A DNA stretch of 64,000 bases from the NCBI RefSeq assembly GCF_005048265.1, contig NZ_SUNH01000019.1:32188-96187 (forward strand), written 5' to 3'. This document shows, piece by piece, positions 32,619-43,756 of the stretch (positions within the stretch are counted from its first letter, which is position 1; every line of letters starts with the position of its first letter). The position numbers were made by a program, and so were the translations under genes. The notes under the pieces were generated by a model. The model saw only the letters and a program-made list of their open reading frames with translations, was not told the origin of the DNA and ran no database searches. The DNA comes from Paracoccus hibiscisoli (GTDB lineage Bacteria > Pseudomonadota > Alphaproteobacteria > Rhodobacterales > Rhodobacteraceae).

Positions 32619-34775
32619 GTGTCCATCGAACGCCAGTTGATCAAGGCCCGCTCACTTGCCCGGTCGGGCGCCGTAGGGCGCGCGCGCGATGCGCTGACCG
32701 CGATCCTGAATGACCACCCCGCCAACCGCCGCGCCCAGCAGGCGCTGGCGCAGCTGGATGCCGAGGCGCCGGGCAATCCGCCCGCCGCGGACATGGCCCG
32801 CATCGCCGCCCTATCCGCGGAGGGACGCCCGGCCGAGGCCTTTGCGCTGGCAGGCGGCCTGGCACGGCGCTTTGCGAAATCGTCGCCGCTCTGGACGGTG
32901 CTTGGCTATCTGGCGCTTAAGCTGGAAGACGGCGATGTGGCGCAGTCGTGTTTCATGACCGCGCTGTCGCTGAACGAGCGGGCCGCCGATCCGATGATCG
33001 GTGTGGGACTGGTTCACCACAGACGTGGCCGGTTGCAGGAGGCCATCGCCTGTCTGGAACTGGCGCTGGACAGGCAACCGGACCACGCACAGGGCCGGCG
33101 CAAGCTGGCCGCGCTTTATGCAGGGATCGAATGCCATGACGTGGCGCTGACGCATTTCCGGCGCGCGCTGGTGCTGTCATCCGATGACCCGCAGCTGCAC
33201 GAGGATTGTGCCATCACCCTGATGAAGCTGCACCGCTTTGACGAGGCGACAGAGGCGCTGGCCCCGGTTCTGACGCGCTGGCCCGGCCGGTTCGAGGCGC
33301 CTTTTCTTGCGGGCCTGATGTGCGCGGCCGCCTTGGATCTGCCCAAGGCGCTGTCCTGGTTCGAACGGGCAGACCGGCTGCGCCCCGACGACCAGGTCGT
33401 GTTGTCTATGATGAAGGCGCGATCGCAGATGGCCGATTGGAGCGAATGGCCCCGGCAGGCCGACCTAGTCGCGCGGCTGGGGCAGGGCACGCCTGACCTG
33501 AACCCGGGGCCCATCATCAGCCTGACCGACGATCCAGCCATTCAGCGCTGGCATGCGGAACGGGCATCGCGCCATCAGCTGCCCGCCGCCGGTGCCCCGG
33601 TCCCGGCCCGTGCGGCAGAACCGGGCGACCGGCTGCGGATCGGCTATTTCTCGGCCGATTTTCACGACCATGCCACGATGGTTCTGATGGCGGGCCTGTT
33701 CGAGCATCACGACCGGTCGCGGTTCGAGGTCTTTGCCTATTCCTACGGTCGCGAGGATGACAGCCCCACGCGGCGCAGGCTTGTCGCTGCGGTCGAGCAT
33801 TTCTGCGACATCCGCAAGATGACCGATGCCGATATCGCCGCCCGCGCGCGCATGGACGGCATCGACATCGCCATCGATCTCAAGGGGTTCACCCTGGGCA
33901 GCCGCCTGGCGATCTTTTCGCATCGTGCGGCGCCGATCCAGATGTCCTGGCTGGGCTGGCCGGGAACCCTGGGCAACGCGGCCTTCGACTATGCGATCGT
34001 GGACCGGGTGACGGTGCCCGAGCAGTTCCGCGCGGGCTTCAGCGAAAGCCTGATCCGGATGCCGGACAGCTATCAGGTCAATGACGACGCCCGCCCGGTG
34101 CCCGCTCCCGCGCGACCCCGCGCCGAATACGGTCTGCCCGAGGACGGGTTCGTGTTCTGCTGCTTCAATGCGACCTACAAGATCTCTCCGCGCGAGTTCG
34201 ACATCTGGATGCGGCTTCTGTCGCAGGTCGAGGGCAGCGTGCTGTGGCTGCTGGGCACGACGGTCTGCGCCGAGGCCAACCTGCGTGCCGAGGCCGAGCG
34301 TCGGGGGGTGGATGCCGCGCGGCTGATCTTTGCGCGCCGGGCGCCGCTGGCCCAGCATCTGCGGCGGCAGGGCGCGGCGGATTTGTTCCTGGATACCTTT
34401 GTCTATAACGCGCACACGACCTGCAGCGACGCGCTGTGGGCGGGCTTGCCGGTCGTGACCCTGCCGGGGCGCCATTTCGCGGCAAGGGTCGGCGCCAGCC
34501 TGCTGAGCGCGGTAGGCCTGCCTGAGTTGATCGCCCCGGACGAGGCCGCCTATGAGCGTCTGGCCCTGGAGTTGGCGCGCGCGCCCGACCGCCTGGCGGC
34601 CATGCGGGCGGGGCTGATCGCGAACCGCCGGACATTGGCTCTGTTCGACACGGCGCGGTTCACCCGTAATCTGGAGACGGCATTTGAGATGTCCATCGCG
34701 CGCCACCGCGCGGGGCAGGAGCCGGGCGATATCGATGTTCCGGCCTCCGCGATCCGCGCGTCCGATTGCGGATAA
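32619..34775 (+). CDS. TPR protein with SPINDLY/OGT-type glycosyltransferase domain (GT41)
   Basis: A 718-residue protein starting at GTG 32619, with only a weak ribosome site. Residues 1 to about 270 are tetratricopeptide-like helical repeats (for example LEDGDVAQSCFMTALSLNERAADP and HRFDEATEALAPVL). From about residue 330 the GT41 catalytic region follows: RIGYFSADFHDHATMVLMAGL, AAPIQMSWLGWPGTLG and DTFVYNAHTTCSDALWAGLPVVTLPG, matching bacterial OGT/SPINDLY proteins that transfer GlcNAc or another sugar to protein Ser/Thr. It stands alone, divergent from the DeoR-type regulator, with no flagellin or adhesin target nearby in the window. Confidence 0.87.
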   Translation: MSIERQLIKARSLARSGAVGRARDALTAILNDHPANRRAQQALAQLDAEAPGNPPAADMARIAALSAEGRPAEAFALAGGLARRFAKSSPLWTVLGYLALKLEDGDVAQSCFMTALSLNERAADPMIGVGLVHHRRGRLQEAIACLELALDRQPDHAQGRRKLAALYAGIECHDVALTHFRRALVLSSDDPQLHEDCAITLMKLHRFDEATEALAPVLTRWPGRFEAPFLAGLMCAAALDLPKALSWFERADRLRPDDQVVLSMMKARSQMADWSEWPRQADLVARLGQGTPDLNPGPIISLTDDPAIQRWHAERASRHQLPAAGAPVPARAAEPGDRLRIGYFSADFHDHATMVLMAGLFEHHDRSRFEVFAYSYGREDDSPTRRRLVAAVEHFCDIRKMTDADIAARARMDGIDIAIDLKGFTLGSRLAIFSHRAAPIQMSWLGWPGTLGNAAFDYAIVDRVTVPEQFRAGFSESLIRMPDSYQVNDDARPVPAPARPRAEYGLPEDGFVFCCFNATYKISPREFDIWMRLLSQVEGSVLWLLGTTVCAEANLRAEAERRGVDAARLIFARRAPLAQHLRRQGAADLFLDTFVYNAHTTCSDALWAGLPVVTLPGRHFAARVGASLLSAVGLPELIAPDEAAYERLALELARAPDRLAAMRAGLIANRRTLALFDTARFTRNLETAFEMSIARHRAGQEPGDIDVPASAIRASDCG

Positions 34776-34903
34776 GGGGGGCCTTGGGGCCGGCAGGCAT
34801 CCTGCAGCGGCAGGCGGATGGAACGCCATAGGGGCTGGCGACCGGATTGACGACTGGTCGGCACAGGCAATTCGTTTGCGCATGGGGGACTGCGGGCGGT
34901 GGG

Positions 34904-37900
34904 TCAGGCCTCATCGCCGCGGCCGTGGGGCAGCGGAAAGGCGGTGTTGTTCTGGCCGATGCGTGCCAGGTCGGGTGACAGGTCGCTCAGCCGGTGGACC
35001 AGCAGATGCACGACCGCGCCGTCATGTTGCAGGCGACCCGTGGCGGCCAGCATGCGGGCCGAGAGGATGATGCGGCGATGCGCGTCAAAGACCCGGGGCC
35101 AGACGATCAGGTTGGCGATGCCGGTCTCGTCCTCCAGCGTGATGAACATGGTGCCCTTGGCCGAGCCGGGGCGCTGGCGCATCAGCACGATGCCCGCGAC
35201 GGTGCACCAGCGGCCGTGGCCTTCGGTCGCCAGATCGGCGCAGGGGCGGATGCGGCGATGGGCCAGCGCGTCGCGCAGAAAGCTGACCGGATGGTTGCGC
35301 AGGGACAGGCCGGTATGGCCGTAATCCTCGACCACCTCGCGGCCGGGGGGCATGGCGCGCAGGGGGACGGCGGGTTCGGCATGCGGGCCGGTCGCTGCTC
35401 CCGGCAGGGCCGCGAACAACGGCAGGTCGTCGTCGCGCGACCCGCGCAGCGCCCAGAGCGCCTGCCGCCGCGACAGGCCGAAGGCGGGGCGAAAGGCGTC
35501 GGCTTCGGCCAGGCGGATCAGGGCGGATCGGGGGACGGCGCGCAGATCGGCCACATCCGTCGCGGGCCGTGCGGCCAGGATGGCCTGCGCATGCGCCTCG
35601 GCCAGACCCTTGACCATGCGCAGGCCAAGGCGGACGGCAAAGCGGTCGCCCGCAGGCTCCAGCGTGCAGTCCCAATCCGAGGCGTTGATGCAGACCGGGC
35701 GGACCTCGACCCCATGGTCACGGGCGTCGCGCACGATCTGGGCGGGGGCATAGAACCCCATCGGCTGGCTGTTCAGCAGCGCCGCGCAGAAGGCATCCGG
35801 ATGGTGGCATTTCAGCCAGGCCGAGGCATAGGCGATCAGCGCAAAGCTGGCCGCATGGCTTTCGGGAAAGCCGTAGCTGCCAAAGCCTTCCAGCTGGCGA
35901 AAGGTGCGTTCGGCAAAGTCGCGCGGATAGCCGCGCGTGGCCATCCCGGTGATCAGCTTGTCGCGGAACCCGGACACGCCGCCGGTCATCTTGAAGGTCG
36001 CCATGGATTTGCGCAGCATGTCGGCCTCCCCTGGGGTAAAGCCCGCGCATTCGATGGCCACCCGCATGGCCTGTTCCTGAAACAGCGGCACGCCAAGCGT
36101 CTTGCCCAAGACCTTTTCCAGTTCGGGCGTCGGGTAGACGACAGGCTCTTGGCCCGCGCGACGGCGCAGATAGGGGTGGACCATGTCGCCCTGGATCGGG
36201 CCCGGGCGGACGATGGCGACCTGGATGACCAGGTCGTACAGCCTGCGCGGCTTCAGGCGCGGCAGCATCGACATCTGCGCCCGGCTTTCGATCTGGAAGG
36301 TGCCTACCGTGTCGGCGCGGCAGATCATGTCATAGGTCCGGCGATCGTCCTGGGGGATGCTGGCCAGATCGTGGCGCAGCCCCTTGTGGCGCGCGACCAG
36401 GTCCAGCCCGCGCCGCATGCAGGTCAGCATGCCAAGCGCCAGCACATCGACCTTCATGAAGCGCAGCGCGTCGATGTCGTCCTTGTCCCATTCGATGATC
36501 TGGCGATCGGCCATGGCGGCGGGTTCGATGGGGACCAGATCGTCCAGCCGGTCATGGGTCAGAACAAAGCCGCCCGGATGCTGGGACAGATGCCGGGGCG
36601 CGCCGCGCAGCTGCCCCGCCAGGTCCAGCAGCAGCCGCAGCCGGCGGTCGTCGGGGTTCAGGCCCAGCTCTCGGATCTGATCGGGGGTGATGCCCTCCTC
36701 GCCCCAGGACCAGACCTGTCCCGAAATGGCACGGATCATGTCTTCGGGCAGGCCCAGGGCCTTGCCCACATCGCGCAGCGCCCCCTTGGAGCGATAGCGG
36801 ATCACCACGGCGGTCAGGGCGGCGCGGCTGCGGCCATAGGTGCGATAGACCCACTGGATGACCTCCTCGCGGCGCTCATGCTCGAAATCGACGTCGATGT
36901 CGGGCGGCTCGCGGCGTTCGGCGCTGATGAAGCGTTCGAACAGCAGGTTGCCCTCCCTGGGGTCGATGGAGGTGATGCCCAACACATAGCAGACGGCGGA
37001 ATTGGCCGCCGATCCGCGCCCCTGGCACAGGATGCCGCGCCCGCGGGCAAAGCGCACGATGCTGTTCACCGTCAGGAAATAGGGCGCGTATTCCAGCTGC
37101 GCGATCAGGCGCAATTCGTGGCGCAGCTGGGCGCGGACGTTCGGGGGCAGGCCGTCCGGATAGCGCGTGGCCGCGCCCGCCCAGGTCAGCGCCTCCAGCG
37201 TCTCTTGCGGCGTCAGGGAGGGGTCGTCGCGCTCCTCGGGGTATTGATAGCGCAGATCGTCCAGCGAAAAGCGGCAACGGTCCGCGATGGTCGCGGTGCG
37301 GGCCAGCGCGTCGGGGTGGCGCGGAAACAGGCGCGCCATCTCGGACGGGGCCTTGAGATAGCGGTCGGCATGACGCTCGCGCCGAAAGCCCAGGGCATCG
37401 ACCGTGGTGGTGTGGCGGATCGCGGTCACCACGTCCTGCAGGATGCGGCGGGCGGGGTCGTGGAACAGCACGTCATTGGTCACCACCGTCGCCACGCCCA
37501 TCCGGGCCGCCAGGCGGGACAGGTCGTGCAGCCGCAACTGGTCGTTGGGGCGCCGCCGCAGGGTCAGCGCCAGATGCGCCCGGTCGCCGAAGCGGTCGCG
37601 CAACCGGCGCAGGCGCAGGGCGCAGATGTCGTCGGCCGTGTCCGGGATCAGGATGGCCAGCAGGCCGTCGGCATGGGCCTCCAGATCGGGCCAATCCAGA
37701 TGGCATGCGCCCTTGCCCGCCCGCGCCTTGCCGATGGACAACAGCCGGCACAGCCGCGCATACCCCGCCCGGTCCGTCGGATAGACCAGCACCGACATGC
37801 CGCAGCGCAGGTCCAGCCTGCAGCCGACGATCAGCCTGACGCCCGTCTGTTTGGCGGCCTCATGCGCGCGGACGATGCCCGCCAGGCTGTTCCTGTCGGT

Positions 37901-38014
37901 CACCGCCATCGCGCGGATGCCCAGAAGGGCCGCGGTCGCGAACAGCTCCTCGGCCGAGGAGGCGCCGCGCAGGAACGAGAATTGCGACGTGACCTGCAAT
38001 TCGGCATAGCTCAT
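34904..38014 (-). CDS. dnaE2: Error-prone DNA polymerase DnaE2 (ImuC)
   Basis: A 1036-residue C-family polymerase, the normal DnaE2 length. The ATG at 38014 overlaps the imuB stop; the open frame to 39262 is read-through. It shows the PHP domain (residues 1 to about 270, [19 protein letters not shown]), the catalytic [21 protein letters not shown] (about residue 369), and later the palm/fingers motifs [30 protein letters not shown] and, near the C-terminus, an OB fold ([18 protein letters not shown]). In SOS-induced cells it bypasses lesions together with ImuA and ImuB, raising mutation. Confidence 0.95.
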   Translation of the reverse strand: MSYAELQVTSQFSFLRGASSAEELFATAALLGIRAMAVTDRNSLAGIVRAHEAAKQTGVRLIVGCRLDLRCGMSVLVYPTDRAGYARLCRLLSIGKARAGKGACHLDWPDLEAHADGLLAILIPDTADDICALRLRRLRDRFGDRAHLALTLRRRPNDQLRLHDLSRLAARMGVATVVTNDVLFHDPARRILQDVVTAIRHTTTVDALGFRRERHADRYLKAPSEMARLFPRHPDALARTATIADRCRFSLDDLRYQYPEERDDPSLTPQETLEALTWAGAATRYPDGLPPNVRAQLRHELRLIAQLEYAPYFLTVNSIVRFARGRGILCQGRGSAANSAVCYVLGITSIDPREGNLLFERFISAERREPPDIDVDFEHERREEVIQWVYRTYGRSRAALTAVVIRYRSKGALRDVGKALGLPEDMIRAISGQVWSWGEEGITPDQIRELGLNPDDRRLRLLLDLAGQLRGAPRHLSQHPGGFVLTHDRLDDLVPIEPAAMADRQIIEWDKDDIDALRFMKVDVLALGMLTCMRRGLDLVARHKGLRHDLASIPQDDRRTYDMICRADTVGTFQIESRAQMSMLPRLKPRRLYDLVIQVAIVRPGPIQGDMVHPYLRRRAGQEPVVYPTPELEKVLGKTLGVPLFQEQAMRVAIECAGFTPGEADMLRKSMATFKMTGGVSGFRDKLITGMATRGYPRDFAERTFRQLEGFGSYGFPESHAASFALIAYASAWLKCHHPDAFCAALLNSQPMGFYAPAQIVRDARDHGVEVRPVCINASDWDCTLEPAGDRFAVRLGLRMVKGLAEAHAQAILAARPATDVADLRAVPRSALIRLAEADAFRPAFGLSRRQALWALRGSRDDDLPLFAALPGAATGPHAEPAVPLRAMPPGREVVEDYGHTGLSLRNHPVSFLRDALAHRRIRPCADLATEGHGRWCTVAGIVLMRQRPGSAKGTMFITLEDETGIANLIVWPRVFDAHRRIILSARMLAATGRLQHDGAVVHLLVHRLSDLSPDLARIGQNNTAFPLPHGRGDEA

Positions 38015-39528
38015 CCAAAGATCCCGTGCATGAACCAGCGATGAGAGCCGGTGGCCCGGTCCTCTCCGTCGCCGGCGCGAAAGATCCAGAACCGCTGGCC
38101 GGCCTCGTTCTCGATGCGAAAGTAATCGCGAACGGCGCGGGCCTCGGCGTCGCGTTTCCACCATTCGCCAAAGATGCGTTCCGGCCCGTCGGCGCGGGCG
38201 ACGGCGTGGCGCGTACCGCGCCAGGCGATCCATTTCGGCGGATGGTCCGGCAGCAGCGCCAGCGTCTCGATCGGCTCGGGGCGGGGCAGCAGGCGCGAGG
38301 GGCGCGGCCAGTGCCCGGGCCAGCCCCCGCCCTGATCCGGTGACAGCGCCGCGACCCGCGTGACCGAGCGTTCGGGCACGTCGCTGGCCACCGGGCTGAG
38401 CCGATAGACCGCGCGCGCGCCCACGCGGTTGGCCAGCAGATCGACCAGACCCGCGATGTCGGGCGGGGCCTGTTCCAGCAGGCTGCTGGCCTGCCGTGGG
38501 ACCAGCGGTTCGGCCAGGGTGGCGGTCAGGGTCATGATCTCGATGCCGAAGCCCGGATCGATGGTGGGGATCTTGTCGGTCAGCAGGCGGGTCAGCCGCG
38601 CGGGGTCGCGCTGTGCCGTGGCCAGGCCCACGCGGACCGTCTGGACCCGGTTGTCCACGCGCCAGCACAGCAGGTCCAGCCGCCGCGCCCCTTGTCCCCG
38701 CGCCTCCAGCGCGGCGCAGAGTTCGGTGACCAGCCGGGCGATATACCGCGCGATGGTCTCGGCCGCCCCGATGGGTTCGGCAAAGCTGCGGCGGACCTCG
38801 ATCAGTCCTTCGGGGCGCAGTGGGGCGATGGGCTCGGGCGCGTCGCCCAGGGCCTGGTCCAGCCTGCGGCACAGTTCGGCGCCAAAGCGGCGGGTCAGCG
38901 GCCCGCGGGGCGTGTCGATCAGATCGCCGATGGTGACAAAGCCCAGGTCCAGCAGCCCCGCCACGGTGGCAGGCGCCAGCCGCAGCGCCGCAAGGGGCAG
39001 GGGCGCCAGCACGGCGGCGGTCGCGCCGGGCGGGGCGATGCAGGGCGCGTCCCCATGATGATGGCGCGCCAGGGCATGGGCGGCGCCCCAGGTGTCGGCG
39101 ATGGCAAGACGCGCGGTGATGCCCGTCAGGGTCAGCCGCCCCAGCAGCATCTCCAGCAGGGCTGCCTCGCCGCCATGCAGGTGATCCGCGCCGGTCACGT
39201 CGATCACCACCCCGTCGGGCGGATCGACCGCCACGATGGGCGCGATGCGTTGCAGCAGCCACAGGGCCAGCCGCTCCAGCGCGTCCAGATCGGCGCAGGG
39301 GTCAGCGGGTTCGATCCGCAGGTCGGGAACCAGCGCCTGCGCCTTGGCGACGGGCATGCCGACATGCAGACCCAGGCCCCGCGCGGCATCGCAGGCGGCG
39401 GTGATCACGCGGCGATTGCCGACGCGCCCCGCCAGGATCAGCGGCGCCTCAGCCGAAGGCGTGTCTGCCCGCCGCTGCAGCCGGTCGATCGGCCACATCG
39501 GCAGGCAGACCGAGATGACCCGTGTCAT
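38011..39528 (-). CDS. imuB: ImuB, inactive Y-family polymerase-like protein
   Basis: A 505-residue Y-family homologue. It opens [17 protein letters not shown], so the first catalytic Asp of active Y polymerases (DxD) is absent, as in other ImuB proteins. It acts as a hub that links ImuA, DnaE2 and the beta clamp. The C-terminal part, ending [18 protein letters not shown]...[10 protein letters not shown], is the conserved ImuB tail. It overlaps imuA by 80 nt and dnaE2 by 4 nt, giving a tightly coupled three-gene cassette. Confidence 0.92.
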   Translation of the reverse strand: MTRVISVCLPMWPIDRLQRRADTPSAEAPLILAGRVGNRRVITAACDAARGLGLHVGMPVAKAQALVPDLRIEPADPCADLDALERLALWLLQRIAPIVAVDPPDGVVIDVTGADHLHGGEAALLEMLLGRLTLTGITARLAIADTWGAAHALARHHHGDAPCIAPPGATAAVLAPLPLAALRLAPATVAGLLDLGFVTIGDLIDTPRGPLTRRFGAELCRRLDQALGDAPEPIAPLRPEGLIEVRRSFAEPIGAAETIARYIARLVTELCAALEARGQGARRLDLLCWRVDNRVQTVRVGLATAQRDPARLTRLLTDKIPTIDPGFGIEIMTLTATLAEPLVPRQASSLLEQAPPDIAGLVDLLANRVGARAVYRLSPVASDVPERSVTRVAALSPDQGGGWPGHWPRPSRLLPRPEPIETLALLPDHPPKWIAWRGTRHAVARADGPERIFGEWWKRDAEARAVRDYFRIENEAGQRFWIFRAGDGEDRATGSHRWFMHGIFG

Positions 39529-40198
39529 CGCAGCCCTCCAGGATCATCTCGAACGTTTCCCCGGCCCGCGCCCGGACCAGTTCGACCCGCCAGCGCGCCC
39601 GCCCCACGCCCGGCACCGGAAGCGGCACCGAGGGCAGCGCCGAGATGCGCCAGCGCGTCATGGCCGCGGTGGGCTGGCCGAAATCCTCGGCCTGCGCCGG
39701 ATCGCGCCACCGGCGCAGCGCCAGGCCGGTCGTGCCGGAGGTCTTGGCCGCCAGATGCAGCCGCCGCGAGGCCGTCATGGACAGGCGCGCCACCTCTGCC
39801 ACCACCGCGCCCAGGCCGCCATGGCGCAGCCCTTCCTCCATGCAGGCCAGCAGGCTGATGTCATCGCCCGCCTCGACATAGATCACCCGGTCGGGTGGCA
39901 GCCCCGCCTGCTCCAGACCCGGAGCGAACAGATCGCCCTGCGTCACGCACCACAGCACCGGTCCCGGCAGGCGCGCGGCAATCCCGGCGGCAAAGCAGGC
40001 CGCCACCGCGCCATCGGCCGCGCCCGCAGGCCCGCCCGACACCTCGTGCAGGCAGCCCAAGGCCAGCCCTCCCTGCGGCAATCGGCGGTCCAGCGCGGGC
40101 ACACCAAAGGCCAGCGTCTTGCGCGCATGCCCCTCCGCGCCCTCCAGATGGGCGATCCGGTCGCGCAGCGCGGCAAGGGTGAGGCGGGCATCGGACAT
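39449..40198 (-). CDS. imuA: ImuA, SOS mutagenesis accessory protein
   Basis: A 249-residue RecA-fold-like protein that begins the imuA-imuB-dnaE2 cassette. It has the ImuA pattern LAFGVPALDRRLPQGGLALGCLHEVSG, where a RecA-type Walker A would sit but is degenerate, and later RVIYVEAGDDISLLACMEEGLRHGGLGAVVAE. It partners with ImuB in DnaE2-dependent translesion synthesis. The ATG at 40198 lies 31 nt from an SOS-box-like direct repeat, and its 3' end overlaps imuB by 80 nt in another frame. Confidence 0.9.
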   Translation of the reverse strand: MSDARLTLAALRDRIAHLEGAEGHARKTLAFGVPALDRRLPQGGLALGCLHEVSGGPAGAADGAVAACFAAGIAARLPGPVLWCVTQGDLFAPGLEQAGLPPDRVIYVEAGDDISLLACMEEGLRHGGLGAVVAEVARLSMTASRRLHLAAKTSGTTGLALRRWRDPAQAEDFGQPTAAMTRWRISALPSVPLPVPGVGRARWRVELVRARAGETFEMILEGCDDTGHLGLPADVADRPAAAAGRHAFG

Positions 40199-40229
40199 GG
40201 TAAGGCGGCGATCCTTGGCCTGGGGTTAT

Positions 40230-40244
40230 GTTTCTGTTTTGTTC
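40230..40244 (-). promoter_or_regulatory. LexA (SOS) box, GTTC-N7-GTTC type
   Basis: On the plus strand positions 40230-40244 read GTTT-ctgtttt-GTTC, one mismatch from the GTTC-N7-GTTC direct repeat known as the LexA site in Rhodobacter and related alphaproteobacteria. It lies 31 nt upstream of the imuA start, where a repressor would block transcription of the mutagenesis cassette. Confidence 0.65.
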
Positions 40245-41535
40245 TCATTTGGCCGGTGAGTCAACCGCAGGCTGGCGCAACCTCTGCCCCCGCCCGACCG
40301 GCATCCGCCATCGGTTCCCGAGCTGGTCCGCCGCTTGCAGCCCGGGCTGCGACAAGCGCGCGACATGCCCATTCCTGGCCATCGTATGACGAATGCGCGG
40401 TGACATATGTCCCCGACGGCATTTCGCAACTGAAGGCCCGATACACGTCGGCAGTGGCATTCGACGGGGCCGCGTTCACCGGATGACTCGTAGCCCGTCA
40501 GGGTCGGACGTTGTACCCTGTCAGGAACGGCGTGCCAGTGGATTGGCCTCGGTGATCAGGACGATGACCCTGGCATCCACCCAACTGTGGGGATGAGGGA
40601 TCACGGGCAGGTCGCCGCGATCGCACACGGTCTGGACTTCGGACGTTCCCGATGGGGTTCGGGTTTCAAGGTCTAATGTTGCCTGACGAACCGTATAAGG
40701 GATCGGGCCAGGGATCAGGGCTCTCCGCAGCATGCACGGCGCGGTAAAGGTCCGGAGCAGGATGTCCACTCGGCTCTACCCAGGTCGGCAGCTTTGTATC
40801 GTCGGGGCATCGACCACGAATTCGGAACGATCGGACATCCATCCATTCATCATCGCAGGAAAAGGACGTCGCGATCGGCTGCCGCATGGCGGCATAGACA
40901 AAGGCGCTCAGCGAGCACCTCGAGCCAGCCGGGCGCAGTCGTTTGACTATTTAGGCCTGTTATTCAGTCGCGGTTCATGAGCCTCGTAGCGGAGGTGCGG
41001 TTCGGTCAGGTTGCGGATCTCCGTCCGGTGATTGTGGTTCCTGATGTGGATGGTCTTGAGGTCCGTCGGGTCCACCAGCCTCTCTGCAGGCAGTTAGACG
41101 CGCAGGCCGGTGAACGGTAAAAGTCCAAGTTTTTTCGTTAACCCAGTGCGCTCACATGCAGGGCACGGAAGGCGCCCTTGGACGACCTGTCCCAGATAAC
41201 GGTATCCATTGGTGAGATCCTACTCGCATTACTTTCTATGAACTCGCCCGGGAAAGACACGCGGTCCCCAAGGTCGGCCTGCCGTGCGCACAGCGTCGCC
41301 GGACCGGCTATCACGGGCAGGTAGCGACCGCCAAAGCCCCGCCCGGCATGCAGCACCCGGCCGAACATTCGCGAGAGCTTCCCAAGCCCACAGCAGTTCA
41401 CGTGCTCATCGAAAATCTCGCACCAGACCCTATTGCCAAGGGGCTGGACAGGAAGGCGCGCCTCCATTTTGGCTCCAGACCCATTAAGTTCACGCCCTTT
41501 TCCGTGATTCAGGCCGCTGCAAGGAGATCTGATCA
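40245..41535. other. Gene-poor, probably decayed region next to an IS fragment
   Basis: About 1.3 kb between imuA and the IS remnant contains only short open frames (up to 132 codons) that overlap one another on both strands, have no good ribosome sites and match no family I know. Base composition is lower in GC and less codon-like than the flanks. One 47-codon frame at 40978-41121 is open but unrecognised. I read the stretch as decayed or inserted DNA rather than functional genes. Confidence 0.5.
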
Positions 41536-41589
41536 ATGAGCCACCTATTCTGGCTGACGGAAGCGCAGATGACGCGCCTGATCTATTGA
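41536..41589 (+). pseudogene. Truncated IS5-family transposase start
   Basis: After a strong AAGGAGATCTGATCA ribosome site, the frame reads MSHLFWLTEAQMTRLIY and stops. The first sixteen residues are the conserved N-terminus of a common IS5-family transposase, which normally continues into a PFFPKSHGKPRVDDRR-like segment. Here everything after about 41584 is missing, and an unrelated sequence leads into the PAS chemoreceptor gene. The upstream 60-70 bases are probably the IS left end, but I cannot place its terminal repeat. Confidence 0.75.
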
Positions 41590-41708
41590 TTTATTGGCGC
41601 AGGAGAGGGTCCGTTCCTGCGTGATCCTGTTTCCGACTTCTGTCGTCGTTAGAGGGATCTTAACCGCCGCATGCTATTTGGGGGCAGTTCATGGTTCGAG
41701 GATAGAGA

Positions 41709-43742
41709 ATGCGCCACTTTCGGATCGGCCTGCACCCACCACACAAGGCAGCCTTGCCAGACCTTCGGTTCGTCGCCTGCTTCCAGCAGCCCGCCGTCGT
41801 GATCGACGATCAGGACAAGGTCGTTCATCACAACGCGGCATTTGCGCATCACGTCGGGGCCGCAGAGGCGGACCTGGCCGGACGGTCCCTGATCGCGCTG
41901 CTGCTGCCGCCGGGAGGTGGCTTGTCCGGCGCAGGCTCGGTCGCAGAGATCGCGGGCGCGCAGATCCTGACCCCCTTCGCACCAGACACCAAGCTGCGGC
42001 TGGTCTGCTTTGAGGGCGTCAAGGCGGACCACCTTGAGGCGACGCTGGAACAGGCGATCGACGCCGTGGTCTCGATCGATCCGCAGAACAACGTGACCTT
42101 CTTCAATGCAGCGGCAGAGGCGTTGTGGGGCTATCCGCGTGACCAGGTGCTGGGGCGCAACGTCTCTCAACTGGTGCCAGCCTTCATGCGCGGCGATCAT
42201 GACGCAATGGTCAACCGGAACCGCACGACCGGCCAGAACCGCATCGTCGGCACCATGCGCGAGGTCGACATCCAGCGCGCCGACGGCACGGCCTTCAAGG
42301 TCGGCCTGACCCTCTCCAAGATCGAGACCGGGGCCGGAATCTGCTATACTGCCTTTCTCAAGGACATCTCGGCCGTCAAGGCGGCCGAGACACGGCTGCG
42401 CCAGACGCTTGAACAGGCGCTGGATGCCGTGGTCGAGATCGACGCCGAGAACCGGGTCATCTTCTACAATCCGGCCGCGGAACGGCTGTGGGGCTATGCC
42501 GCATCCGAGGTTCTGGGCCGCAACGTGGACATGCTGGTGCCCCCCGCACACCAACGCAACCACGACGAGTTGGTGAACCGGAACCGCCGCACCGGGATCA
42601 ACAAGATCGTCGGCACCTCCCGCGAGGTCGAGATGTTCCGCAAGGACGGCACCCGGCGGTGGGCCAGCCTGTCGCTGTCCAAGGTGCCGCGTTCGGACGG
42701 GACGATCACCTATACCGCCTTTCTGCGCGACGTCACCGCCGAGGTCGAGCGGCGCGAGCGGATCCGCCTGCTGTCGCTGGTCGCCGATGAGACCGACAAC
42801 TCGGTCCTGATCACAGATGCCAGTCGGCGGCTGGTCTATGTCAACAACGGCTTTACCCGGTTGACCGGCTATACCTCGGATGAGGTCATCGGCCGCAAGC
42901 CGGGCGAGATCCTGCAGGGGCCGGGCACCGACCGCGCCGCGGCCAAGCGCATCCGCGAGGCGCTGGACAGCGGGAAATCGGTCTATGAAGAGATCCTGAA
43001 CTACGATCGCCACGGAAAGCCCTACTGGATCTCTCTGGCGATCAACCCGATCTTCGGAGAGAACGGCAAGATCGAAAAATACATCTCGATCCAGGCCAAT
43101 ATCGACACGGTCAAGCTGTCCTCTCTGGAATATACCCGCCAGTTCGACGCCATCTCGAAATCGGCGGCGATTGCGGAATGGGACCATCTGGGCCATTCGC
43201 TGAAGATGAACTCCTATCTGGCGGACAAGCTGGGCGGCGCGCCCTTGCCCGGACTGTCGGACTGCCTGCCCGCAGACAAGCTGGCGCAGCTGAACCAGCA
43301 GGGAGAGTGCCGCCACCATGTCGAGCTGCCGCCCTGCGCGGGGACGGTTCCGGTTCTGGACGGGTATTTCTCGGTCCTGACGGATGTGACGGGCAAGGTG
43401 CAGAAGTTCCTGATGTACGGGCCCGACATCACCATGCGGGCACGCGCCATCGCCGACACGGACGAGGCCGTGCGCGATGTGACCCAGTCCAGCGAGGAGA
43501 CCGCCGTGGTCGTCGAGACGATCGATACCATCGCCCGGCAAACGGCGCTTTTGTCGCTGAACGCCTCAATCGAGGCGGCGCGGGCGGGCGAGGCCGGCAA
43601 GGGTTTCGCCGTCGTGGCCGCCGAAATCCGCATGCTGGCCGAAAAATCGCGGGAGGCGGCCGATCAGATCAACGCCAAGCTGACCGAGACACGCGACCGG
43701 GTGACGCGCCTGGCCGACGGGATCAAGCTGCTGGTCAGCTGA
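41709..43742 (+). CDS. Soluble PAS-domain methyl-accepting chemotaxis-like protein with two FixL-like PAS domains
   Basis: A 677-residue protein without membrane segments; the start follows GAGGATAGAGA. A divergent PAS lies at about residues 15-110. Two closely similar PAS domains at about 115-230 and 236-350 both carry a His-Asp in the FixL heme-helix position ([14 protein letters not shown], His164; [14 protein letters not shown], His285) followed by RIVGTMREV or KIVGTSREV, like the FixL heme pocket. A fourth PAS (about 360-470) has a LOV-like [14 protein letters not shown] without the flavin-linking Cys. The C-terminal 90 residues hold a short MCP hairpin tip ([30 protein letters not shown]). 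A cytoplasmic O2/redox receptor is likely. No CheA or CheW gene is in the window. Confidence 0.85.
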   Translation: MRHFRIGLHPPHKAALPDLRFVACFQQPAVVIDDQDKVVHHNAAFAHHVGAAEADLAGRSLIALLLPPGGGLSGAGSVAEIAGAQILTPFAPDTKLRLVCFEGVKADHLEATLEQAIDAVVSIDPQNNVTFFNAAAEALWGYPRDQVLGRNVSQLVPAFMRGDHDAMVNRNRTTGQNRIVGTMREVDIQRADGTAFKVGLTLSKIETGAGICYTAFLKDISAVKAAETRLRQTLEQALDAVVEIDAENRVIFYNPAAERLWGYAASEVLGRNVDMLVPPAHQRNHDELVNRNRRTGINKIVGTSREVEMFRKDGTRRWASLSLSKVPRSDGTITYTAFLRDVTAEVERRERIRLLSLVADETDNSVLITDASRRLVYVNNGFTRLTGYTSDEVIGRKPGEILQGPGTDRAAAKRIREALDSGKSVYEEILNYDRHGKPYWISLAINPIFGENGKIEKYISIQANIDTVKLSSLEYTRQFDAISKSAAIAEWDHLGHSLKMNSYLADKLGGAPLPGLSDCLPADKLAQLNQQGECRHHVELPPCAGTVPVLDGYFSVLTDVTGKVQKFLMYGPDITMRARAIADTDEAVRDVTQSSEETAVVVETIDTIARQTALLSLNASIEAARAGEAGKGFAVVAAEIRMLAEKSREAADQINAKLTETRDRVTRLADGIKLLVS

Positions 43743-43756
43743 GCCTGGGACACGAT

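Noticed and set aside
38015..39262. N-terminal extension of DnaE2 into imuB
   Set aside because: The DnaE2 PHP domain starts at the ATG at 38014; the extension is an out-of-frame reading of imuB.
41138..41536. A 132-codon minus-strand frame in the IS-scarred region
   Set aside because: No ribosome site, no family similarity, and it ends inside the probable IS left end.
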